Shown piece by piece: positions 1-6,115 of a stretch of 17,371 bases of DNA. Made by a program: the position numbers and the translations under genes. The notes under the pieces are model-generated. The model was not told the DNA's origin. It was given only the letters and a program-made list of their open reading frames with translations, and ran no database searches. Source of the DNA: CAYIGN01 sp964363055 (GTDB taxonomy: Bacteria > Patescibacteriota > Minisyncoccia > Sungbacterales > HO2-52-23); assembly GCA_964363055.1 (NCBI GenBank), contig CAYIGN010000006.1, positions 1-17,371 of the forward strand, written 5' to 3'. Each line of letters opens with the position of its first letter. The first letter of the stretch is position 1.

Positions 1-167
1 ACACTATCAGTATACCGAAGATTTGCCGAAGATGTAATAGGGCACTTATCCACATGCAGAAAAATGGGAGAAAAATCGCCAAACTCGTCTATAAACTCCG
101 CAACCTCCTCCCAGAGGAGATTAAGATTGTTGAGAAAAGTGAAAAATAAAGGTGCCGGCTTTACGAG

Positions 168-193
168 AAGGGGTGTGGATATCCACACCCCTT
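168..193. promoter_or_regulatory. 26-bp perfect palindrome, candidate operator
   Basis: The half-site AAGGGGTGTGGAT is followed directly by its exact reverse complement, with the centre between 180 and 181. Its right end overlaps the -35 hexamer of the promoter at 192-218. This placement suits an autoregulatory operator for the HTH-bearing antitoxin encoded downstream. The alternative is a loop-less terminator stem for a gene to the left, since the sequence after it is T-rich. Confidence 0.5.
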
Positions 194-218
194 GACTTTA
201 TTTATTGCCTGATATAAT
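192..218 (+). promoter_or_regulatory. Sigma70-type promoter of the higB operon
   Basis: TTGACT (192-197) and TATAAT (213-218) are separated by 15 bp, a little short of the usual 17. TAATAT at 215-220 would give 17. Transcription would start near 225, about 40 nt before the toxin ATG at 265. Confidence 0.55.
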
Positions 219-264
219 ATTACCAATATGGGAACTATATTTATGGTAATACCCTCAGTCACCC

Positions 265-552
265 ATGAAACTAATCGGAAAACAAACTTTACACGACTTC
301 AAAAAACGGCATGCCGATGCCCAATCGCGTCTCGATTCGTGGGAGGTGGAAGTCGAGGAGGCTCAATGGAAAACCCCAATTGACCTCAAAAACAAGTTCC
401 CTAAGGCCAGTATTTTAAGAGACAACAATGTAATTTTCGATATTTATGGAAACAGGTATAGGTTGCTGGTGCAGATAACATACAAAAGCGGCATTGTTTT
501 AATAAAAAAGGTCGGGACCCATAAAGAATATGACGAGTGGCAAATAAGTTAG
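265..552 (+). CDS. higB: HigB-family type II toxin (mRNA interferase)
   Basis: A 95-residue protein of the HigB_toxin family (RelE-like fold). Family members cleave mRNA on the ribosome and are held inactive by HigA. Visible family features are the N-terminal I-K-x-T-L-x-x-F segment, the central W-K-x-P-x-D-L-K block (about 35-43), S-I-L-R-D-N-x-V-I-F-D-I (about 49-60), and the closing G-N-x-Y-R-L-L-V-x-I and V-G-T-H-x-E-Y-D motifs. Length fits the family. No clear Shine-Dalgarno site precedes the ATG. The next gene begins 10 bp downstream, so the two form an operon with toxin first, the usual higBA order. The family call is strong; RNase activity is inferred. Confidence 0.88.
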   Translation: MKLIGKQTLHDFKKRHADAQSRLDSWEVEVEEAQWKTPIDLKNKFPKASILRDNNVIFDIYGNRYRLLVQITYKSGIVLIKKVGTHKEYDEWQIS

Positions 553-562
553 CAAAAAAAAC

Positions 563-1792
563 ATGGACAAAATTAAAGTCATAAAAACTGAACAAGATTA
601 CCAAGAAGCCCTCAAACTAGCCGAAGAGCTAGTTGCGCGCGACCCCGATTCTGAATCCGCTGAAGGTGAACAACTTAGCCTACTCAGCACCCTCATTCAA
701 GATTATGAAGCGAAAGCGTTCCCAGCAACGCTTCCTAGTCCAATCGATGCCATCAAATTCAGAATGGAGCAAACCGATCTCAAACCGGCTGATCTTATCC
801 CCTATCTCGGTAGCAGAAGCAGAGTATCAGAAATTCTTTCTGGCAAAAGAGAATTAACAATTGATATGGTTAGAGCTTTATCAGAAGGTCTTGGAATTCC
901 CGCTAAGGTTTTAATACAAGAAGCTGAACAGAGCCCAGAATCAAAATATCAACGCTGGGATATTCGTCTCATAAAACTAATGGAAGGGCGGGGTTATTTC
1001 GGGAACATGTCATTAAAGAAATATGATAAAACAGAATTGTTGCAAAAGCTTTTCTCATCAACAGAAGCAAAAATGCAGCCAGCCGCATTGCTACGAAAAA
1101 CAAGTTACCGTTCGCTATTGCGCACCGATAAAAATATATTATCTGCATGGATGATTCATGTGCTCAAAAAAGCAAAGGCAATAAAAGCGCTACCCAAATA
1201 CAAACTGGGCGTAGTTGATCTCGCTTTTATTCGCAACTTCATAAAATTGAGCGCACAAGAAAAAAGTCCGCTTCTTGCCCAAGAACAGTTAAAAAAGATG
1301 GGGATCAAACTTGTTATTGAACCACATCTTCCAAAAACCTATCTTGATGGTGCAGTTATATTTGCTAAAAAAGAAAACCCAGTGATTGGTCTAACAATTC
1401 GTCACGACCGCCTAGATAATTTCTGGTTTACCTTAGCACACGAATTGTCCCATGTCGGGCGTCATTACGGTCAAAATATTGAAATCTTTTTTGACGAAAA
1501 AATTCAAGAAGAGAATGGCGTTGAATATACCGCCAAAGATAAAGAAAAAGAGGCGGACGAATGGGCGGAAAAAGCTATCTTGCCAAAAGACAAATGGGAA
1601 ATAAGCCCAGCAAAAATCACTCCTTCTCCGATGGCAGCCCAAAGCTTAGCTAATGAACTTGGAATTGATATTGCTGTTGTAGCGGGAATTGTGAGATTTA
1701 AACACGCAAATTATTACTATCTCCACAAAATCATTAACGATGAGGAAAAAAGAGTCCGCCACTTACTCCCTAAAGTTTTTGGCAAACACTAA
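563..1792 (+). CDS. HigA antitoxin fused to ImmA/IrrE (M78) metalloprotease
   Basis: A 409-residue two-part protein. Residues 1 to about 120 look like HigA: a helical lead, then a Cro/C1-type helix-turn-helix with L-G-S-R-S-R-V-S-E-I-L-S-G-K-R-E-L (about 82-98). The C-terminal half (about 215-400) is an ImmA/IrrE-type zinc peptidase with the metal-binding H-E-L-S-H at 293-297 and a downstream E-K-E-A-D-E-W-A (about 328-335) that would give the third ligand, E330. A plain HigA has only about 100-140 residues, so this is a true fusion. In ImmA-type systems the protease cleaves a partner repressor on a signal. Here it could cleave itself, the toxin complex or the neighbour, which is inference. 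The next gene starts after one base. Confidence 0.85.
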   Translation: MDKIKVIKTEQDYQEALKLAEELVARDPDSESAEGEQLSLLSTLIQDYEAKAFPATLPSPIDAIKFRMEQTDLKPADLIPYLGSRSRVSEILSGKRELTIDMVRALSEGLGIPAKVLIQEAEQSPESKYQRWDIRLIKLMEGRGYFGNMSLKKYDKTELLQKLFSSTEAKMQPAALLRKTSYRSLLRTDKNILSAWMIHVLKKAKAIKALPKYKLGVVDLAFIRNFIKLSAQEKSPLLAQEQLKKMGIKLVIEPHLPKTYLDGAVIFAKKENPVIGLTIRHDRLDNFWFTLAHELSHVGRHYGQNIEIFFDEKIQEENGVEYTAKDKEKEADEWAEKAILPKDKWEISPAKITPSPMAAQSLANELGIDIAVVAGIVRFKHANYYYLHKIINDEEKRVRHLLPKVFGKH

Positions 1793-1793
1793 T

Positions 1794-2897
1794 ATGGAAC
1801 CCGTCAAACCTTATGTCCCAATAATTCGTTGGAAACCCGCCGAAAGACGGGCCCTTGAGCGACTCTATCAGAAAGATCGTGGCGGGGTCACTCCCCTCAT
1901 TGAATTCATTATGCCGCCGCCCAAAACAGATGCGGGCGATTATAGAAAAATCTTGGAGGATTCAAAAAGCAAATTCTTGAGAAATCTTCCAGATGTGGCA
2001 AAGGAGATCACTAAATGCTGGGGTAAAGATCCTGTCTTTATTGATGTCCATCTTCTGGATGGTGACATCAGGGCGCAGGCTTTTGAACAAATATTATCCT
2101 CTGCGGCGGGGTTGGATATTTTTTCAATACCTGTCACTTATATTATTCCCGTCACAAGCACAGACGCTGATGCAGCCATACGAAACATTGCCGTAAAATT
2201 CGCCACAAATGACGAGAGGGGGTTGTGTATTCGCATCGATGAATCACATCTTAAAGAGGAAAATTTCCCAAAACTCATCGAGGATTTCATCGGTGGAAAT
2301 AAACTAAGCGTCAAAAAAACGGATATCCTAGTCGACTTAAAAATTATCGATGAAAATAAAAAAGCGCAGTTGATAATTGAGCAATTGTCTAAAATACCGC
2401 ACCTTGAAAAGTTGCGCTCCTTCACCATCGCCGGCGGAGCATTTCCAAAAGATTTATCCAACTTTAAGAAACACGGACATTACCCCATCAAAAGACTTGA
2501 CTGGGACCTCTGGAAAGAAATTGCTGAGAGTAAAACATTAAAACGCAAACCAAACTTCTCGGATTACACGATACAACACCCGATTTATTACACCGCTATC
2601 CCCGGAGCAAATATAAGCGCGAGTATACGCTATGCAAATGATGAGCAGTGGGAAGTTATAAGAGGAGAAGGCTTGCGCAATGAAAAAGGCGCCGGGTTCA
2701 AACAATATCCAGCGCAAGCTCAATTATTAGTTCAGCAAAAATTCTACAAGGGAGCCGATTTTAGTTTTGGAGATACCTACATTGCTGAAAAAGCAAAACC
2801 AAAACCAGATACGCCCGGAAGTCCGCAAACATGGTTAACTGCCGGCATCAATCACCACATTACGCTGGTTGCAAGACAGATCGCCAATCGCCCCTAG
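1794..2897 (+). CDS. Beta family protein (Beta_protein domain), function unknown
   Basis: A 367-residue protein. I place the start at the ATG at 1794, one base after the stop of the protease gene; a longer in-frame reading from 1740 overlaps that gene and adds residues outside the family pattern. Family hallmarks are the N-terminal Y-V-P-I-I-R-W-K-x-x-E-x-x-A-L (7-21), a D-P-V-F-I-D-V block (about 79-85), and a C-terminal F-S-F-G-D-T-Y-I followed by G-S-P-x-T-W-x-x-x-G-I-N-H-H. The family recurs in phage and accessory DNA and its biochemical role is not known to me. Tight coupling to the toxin and protease genes suggests a joint module. The last 38 bp overlap the end of the convergent sce7726 gene. 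There is no signal peptide or membrane segment. Confidence 0.78.
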   Translation: MEPVKPYVPIIRWKPAERRALERLYQKDRGGVTPLIEFIMPPPKTDAGDYRKILEDSKSKFLRNLPDVAKEITKCWGKDPVFIDVHLLDGDIRAQAFEQILSSAAGLDIFSIPVTYIIPVTSTDADAAIRNIAVKFATNDERGLCIRIDESHLKEENFPKLIEDFIGGNKLSVKKTDILVDLKIIDENKKAQLIIEQLSKIPHLEKLRSFTIAGGAFPKDLSNFKKHGHYPIKRLDWDLWKEIAESKTLKRKPNFSDYTIQHPIYYTAIPGANISASIRYANDEQWEVIRGEGLRNEKGAGFKQYPAQAQLLVQQKFYKGADFSFGDTYIAEKAKPKPDTPGSPQTWLTAGINHHITLVARQIANRP

Positions 2898-3477
2898 AAT
2901 TCAATAAAACATTCCGAACTTCTCCTTTTAGAGTTTCCTTGTCCAGCTGATCTGCCATTCTTGTATATATAAATTCGCGGGGCTTAGAGCGCACTCCTTC
3001 CGCCCGGTCGTGCTCCTCCAATATTCGTAGGGCTTCTCCTCGCCACAGCAACCGCGCAATAGAAACGCTTTCCTGTTTCCTGTTTTCCTCGGCCTCCCGG
3101 ATCGTTTGAAAAATTACTCGATTGGAAGAATTGATTTTAGCGATTTTAACTCCCCACCATTCAGGAACTATGTGAATTGCGCGATATAGATGTTGTTTTC
3201 CGACAACAAGCGTTACCCGATCAAAGACAGCATTGAATTCGGTCATCTGTTCTGGTAACCGTTCAAGCGTGTCGCGATCGCTCTTGATTTCGTAGCCGTG
3301 CATCATTCCATTTACCACAGCGATATCAATACGCACACTGCCGTGCCTAATACCTAATTCTTCAATTATCCTCAATTCTTTATCTCGCGCGTGCTGTTTT
3401 CTTAAAACTCCCGTAAGAGCAGATCGTATAATAGGGTCGTTTGTGGCAGATGCTTTATGAAAAATTCTTGTTTTCAT
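2860..3477 (-). CDS. sce7726 family protein, PD-(D/E)XK nuclease-like
   Basis: A 205-residue protein whose N-terminal half carries a restriction-nuclease-like core: acidic residues at E39/E40, D51 in R-I-D-I-A-V-V, and E63-x-K65 in H-G-Y-E-I-K-S-D. The run S-D-R-D-T-L-x-R-L-P-x-Q that follows is typical of sce7726 family proteins. From memory, these are often found beside an sce7725 or similar partner, and the beta protein here has a comparable N-terminus. The C-terminal part (about 125-205) is helical and charged. The gene is convergent to the beta gene and its 3' end overlaps it. Activity on nucleic acid is inferred from the motif only. Confidence 0.75.
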   Translation of the reverse strand: MKTRIFHKASATNDPIIRSALTGVLRKQHARDKELRIIEELGIRHGSVRIDIAVVNGMMHGYEIKSDRDTLERLPEQMTEFNAVFDRVTLVVGKQHLYRAIHIVPEWWGVKIAKINSSNRVIFQTIREAEENRKQESVSIARLLWRGEALRILEEHDRAEGVRSKPREFIYTRMADQLDKETLKGEVRNVLLNSRGDWRSVLQPA

Positions 3478-3491
3478 AAAAATATTCCTAA

Positions 3492-3522
3492 GACCATTTT
3501 AGTATGATAGTGCAAAATGGTC
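3492..3522. promoter_or_regulatory. 9-bp inverted repeat upstream of the sce7726 gene
   Basis: GACCATTTT at 3492-3500 and its exact complement AAAATGGTC at 3514-3522 are separated by 13 bp. They lie 15-45 bp before the start codon on the - strand, where a promoter would be expected. It may be an operator; I see no consensus promoter to place it against. Confidence 0.4.
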
Positions 3523-3724
3523 ACCTTGGATTTTCTATTAAAATCTCTTTCTATGTCAGAAACTTATCCACAGCCACGACCTCTCAATTTAATTATATAT
3601 TAGTTCCGTTTCATAATCCAACGCACTGACTTGAACGCACTTGAATATTGAGACCTCACAAATCGTTCAAACGGGGTCAATCTGGCGCCAAGGGTGCAAA
3701 ACTCTGGCCCGGGGTCAAACGCTC

Positions 3725-3788
3725 GTCCCGTTAGAAGTCCGATGCATGGCACCGGCAGACGCCTTTGGCGTCTTACTTCTAACGGGAC
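3725..3788. repeat. 64-bp element with 14-bp terminal inverted repeats and an inner hairpin
   Basis: GTCCCGTTAGAAGT (3725-3738) and its exact reverse complement (3775-3788) enclose a second hairpin, AGACGCC-TTT-GGCGTCT (3757-3773). A short C-C-G / C-G-G pairing around ATGCAT in the remaining 18 bases would make a branched fold. It could be a non-autonomous MITE-like element, a structured RNA or a recombination site. There is no U-run, so it is not an obvious terminator. Confidence 0.5.
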
Positions 3789-3821
3789 TCGCCACAAGGG
3801 CACACACAGGGCATAAAGCTA

Positions 3822-3846
3822 ACACAAAACCGCCTTTCGGCGGTTT
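3822..3846 (-). terminator. Possible intrinsic terminator of the ftsQ operon
   Basis: AAACCGCC (3827-3834), loop TTTC and GGCGGTTT (3839-3846) form an 8-bp stem. Read on the - strand it runs into TTTTGTGTT. It lies about 210 bp beyond the ftsQ stop codon. The U-run is weak. Confidence 0.4.
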
Positions 3847-3874
3847 CTGCAGCGCAACGAGCATAATTCTCTTT

Positions 3875-3904
3875 ACCCCCACACCAATGCATTGGTGTGG
3901 GGGT
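3875..3904. repeat. 30-bp perfect palindrome
   Basis: The half ACCCCCACACCAATG is followed at once by its exact reverse complement. The centre is ATGCAT. As RNA it would be a near-perfect hairpin. It shares the 7-mer GGTGTGG with the palindrome at 168-193 at the other end of the cassette. Confidence 0.6.
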
Positions 3905-4055
3905 TTATACCATGACCTTGGGGCATCCCCTTCTCAAGGGTTCAAACTTGAGTGGGCCTAAAACCATCTCAAACTTTAAACCTTCTTTCGTATACATTGC
4001 TACGAATATCTTTTTCTTTTTTTGCTTTCTGGATGCATGTGAAAATTATAACATC

Positions 4056-4880
4056 TTATGATCGCAGTTTATAGAACACTTTGTTCCCGAAGCGAAGATC
4101 AATGTAGTCAAGTTGACCGCGTTTCTCTTTTATCTCATCATCCAGTACTCTTTTAAGAACCCGGAAGCTATTTGTAAAGTCAGCGTTGCGATCAAAGATA
4201 ACGGTAAAACCGTCGGCAACCTTGACGCGAATTTCGCTCGGCACCCGTGTGCGCAACTCATATCCAGTGATTGCAGCGCCGGCCGACTCCGCAGTTTTTT
4301 CGGCTAAGAACTGGAATAGCTCCATAGTCGCAGTGTCTACAGCCGGCTTGCCAATCACTGCCTCGCCGCCATCGCTGTAGATATCTAGGATCAGCGACCC
4401 TTCCATCTCAGGCGCATCATCATACGCAAAGCCAGAGGGATCAATGTAGACGCATTGCGGGGTTGATGAACTCTGGGGTGAGGCGCAAAAGATGCCCCAG
4501 AAAGAGCGTTCAGTGGCAGTCAAGATCAGCTTATCCGGAAACTCTTTGGCAATTTGCACATTCTCCAGGCGCGGGAATTCCTCGCGCAGCCGCCGAGCAA
4601 GTGCCTCGCTGTCAACCGCATAATAGAAACTATGCGGCACAAAATATGCATATGCTCCCGCCAGCCCGGCCAATACCCGTTCCTGCAAGAGGTGTTCTTC
4701 CAGCGGGCGCAATCCGTAAAACTCCAACTCCTTTATCTGCAAAGGGGGCAAGCGAAGAACATATACAATACCTGCTACCGCGAGGATCACCCCGATACTT
4801 GCCGCGGTCAAGATTACAATTCTACGGCGAGGCCTCGCTCGCGGTGATCCACCTGGAGTGTAGACAATACGGCTGGACAT
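4056..4880 (-). CDS. ftsQ: Cell division protein FtsQ/DivIB family
   Basis: A 274-residue single-pass membrane protein: a basic cytoplasmic N-terminus (1-20), one membrane helix (about 21-43), then a POTRA-like region (about 46-124) starting I-K-E-L-E-F-Y-G-L-R and containing F-P-D-K-L-I-L-T-A-T-E-R. A beta domain follows with I-D-P-S-G-F-A-Y-D-D, ending in the typical Y-I-D-L-R-F-G-N-K-V-F-Y-K. FtsQ links the periplasmic and cytoplasmic parts of the divisome. Its ATG overlaps the alr stop codon by one base (TAATG), so the two are translationally coupled. It is the last gene of the lysS-to-ftsQ run. The POTRA call is by pattern, not alignment. Confidence 0.8.
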   Translation of the reverse strand: MSSRIVYTPGGSPRARPRRRIVILTAASIGVILAVAGIVYVLRLPPLQIKELEFYGLRPLEEHLLQERVLAGLAGAYAYFVPHSFYYAVDSEALARRLREEFPRLENVQIAKEFPDKLILTATERSFWGIFCASPQSSSTPQCVYIDPSGFAYDDAPEMEGSLILDIYSDGGEAVIGKPAVDTATMELFQFLAEKTAESAGAAITGYELRTRVPSEIRVKVADGFTVIFDRNADFTNSFRVLKRVLDDEIKEKRGQLDYIDLRFGNKVFYKLRS

Positions 4881-6058
4881 TAGACCTTGATCCGTTTGAT
4901 AAGCGGATTGATGCGGGTGAGAAATTCATACTGGGTGGTGCTGATTTTTTCTGCGAGCTCATCCACCCATACCGCCTGTTTCTCTTGGCGGCCGATGAGT
5001 ACGGCGATATCGCCGACTTTGATGCGTGAAATGCCGGTTACATCAACTACAGTCATATCCATTGAAATGCGGCCAAGCACTCGCGCCTGCCGGCCGCGTA
5101 TGAGTACCACTCCCATACTGGACAGCCGCCGGTCGTAACCGTGCCAATAGCCGATCGGCAATATCGCAATCGCAGTATTCTTTTTCACCCGCTCGGTTCC
5201 ATCATAGCCCACATACGAACCTTTCGGAATATTTTTGACTTCGCTTACAACAGTTTTCCAAGTCAGCACCGGCTTCAATCGTATGCTTTTGGCTTTCCGC
5301 TTTTGACTCTTGGCTTCTTCCGATGGCCAATATCCATACAGTCCCATCCCGATCCGCACCATATCCAGATGGCTTTCCGGGAAAAGAAGTGTCCCGCCGC
5401 TGGCCGCGGCATGACGGATCATATTGCGGATACCCGCCTTCTCAAATTCGGAGGTGACGTCTCCGAAAAGCGAGAGTTGAGTATTGGTATAGCGGGGGTC
5501 GCGCGGATCTTTGGCCGACGCCAAGTGAGTATAGATGCCCTGCGGGGCGAGTTTGTGCAGTTTAATGATTCTAATCAATTGCTGGGTCTGTGGGGGCAAG
5601 AACCCCTGTCGGTGCATGCCGGTGTCAATTTTTATATGAATCGGCGGCCGCTTCTTCAACGCTGCGACTACCTTGAGCGCTTCAAAATTTGAGACGGTGA
5701 GTGTAACGTGGCCGCGACACCCCCCCCGGCGGGGGGCCGGGCAGCGTTAACCCCCNNNNNNNNNNGCCTCGGCGAGCTGCGACGGCAACGTATACCCCAG
5801 CACCAAAACGGGATTCTTGATTCCTTCGCGCCGGAGCCGCAACGCCTCCACGATAGAATCAACCCCAAAGTGAACCTTGGAACCCGGGACTTGGAGCTTG
5901 CATAACGCTTTGGCGACGAGCACCAAACCGTGGCCATAGGCGTTGGACTTGATCACCGCCATCAAACGCGTAGTCGCGGGAATCAATTTCAAAAACTGCT
6001 CCGCGTTGGAGCGGAGCGCAGTCACGTCTATGTCAATCCATGTACGCACATCCATCAT
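4880..6058 (-). CDS. alr: Alanine racemase, interrupted by an assembly gap
   Basis: A PLP enzyme making D-alanine for peptidoglycan. The first part (5747-6058) begins with adjacent ATG codons and has A-V-I-K-S-N-A-Y-G-H-G with the PLP lysine at K37. The second part is in the same frame and carries V-S-N-F-E-A-L, H-I-K-I-D-T-G-M-H-R-Q-G-F, T-H-L-A-S-A, H-A-A-A-S-G-G, the V-G-Y-D-G-T block expected to hold the catalytic tyrosine, and G-R-I-S-M-D-M-T-V-V-D-V-T. Between them lie 10 Ns, an in-frame TAA (5747-5749) and a GC-rich stretch giving about 14 more codons than the family needs. I read this as one gene with a gap or misassembly; true disruption is possible. A heptamer repeat sits inside at 5286-5320. 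Confidence 0.85.
5286..5320. repeat. Five degenerate heptamers inside alr
   Basis: On the + strand the sequence reads CTTTTGG, CTTTCCG, CTTTTGA, CTCTTGG, CTTCTTC, five units of exactly seven bases. On the coding strand this gives the charged segment E-E-A-K-S-Q-K-R-K-A-K-S, just after the conserved G-L-Y-G-Y-W-P-S. The site is a variable loop in the family, so the insertion is tolerated. Confidence 0.65.
5716..5765. other. GC-rich stretch and 10-N assembly gap in alr
   Basis: Ten Ns (5756-5765) adjoin a run of eight C, then GGC, then six G (5720-5736), which forms a C6/G6 hairpin. In the alr frame this region encodes no family-like residues and contains a stop. It is either an artefact at a hard-to-sequence hairpin or the visible edge of another palindromic insertion. 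Confidence 0.75.
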
Positions 6059-6063
6059 TTATC

Positions 6064-6115
6064 ATCTAAGGACATCGCAAGTCCTTAATATTAAGGACTT
6101 GCGATGTCCTTAGAT
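6064..6115. repeat. 52-bp perfect palindrome across the serS stop codon
   Basis: Every base pair matches across the centre between 6089 and 6090, giving 26-bp arms. Each arm also contains its own hairpin, AAGGAC-7 nt-GTCCTT. On the - strand the left part encodes the last residues of SerS and the TAA (6091-6093). The rest fills almost all of the 32-bp gap to alr, ending about six bases before its ATG. Confidence 0.9.

Larger units (their letters stand above)
1..264. other. Leader region before the toxin operon
   Basis: No gene can be assigned firmly. A + strand frame is open from the left edge to a TAA at 147-149 and contains an ATG at 54, giving a lysine-rich 31-residue tail; it could be the end of a gene lying to the left, but a second frame is also open to position 195, so neither is convincing. 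A consensus DnaA-box nonamer TTATCCACA sits at 46-54. The right half holds a palindrome and a promoter, listed separately. Confidence 0.4.
3478..4055. other. Hairpin-rich stretch without an assigned gene
   Basis: This 578-bp stretch separates the accessory cassette from the housekeeping block. It holds several inverted repeats (listed separately) and a second DnaA-box nonamer TTATCCACA (3564-3572), whose 11-base context ACTTATCCACA also occurs at 44-54. A + strand frame at 3641-3961 has composition driven by the repeats and no recognisable product. On the - strand a 30-residue frame from an ATG at 3997 to a TAA at 3905 looks more protein-like but has no clear ribosome site. I leave both uncalled. 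Confidence 0.5.

Noticed and set aside
46..54. Replication origin, from DnaA boxes at 46-54 and 3564-3572
   Set aside because: Only two isolated boxes 3.5 kb apart, no dnaA or dnaN, no AT-rich unwinding element.
3725..3788. Integron attC site, because of GTTAGAA and TTCTAAC
   Set aside because: In attC the AAC-ending site comes first and the GTT site last; here the order is the opposite, and there is no cassette or integrase.
3934..3956. tRNA T-arm-like GGTTCAAAC
   Set aside because: No flanking stem pairing, no anticodon arm or acceptor stem.
3641..3961. Open + strand frame of 106 residues in the hairpin-rich stretch
   Set aside because: It runs through three inverted repeats, so its residues mirror the repeats; no ribosome site, no family resemblance.
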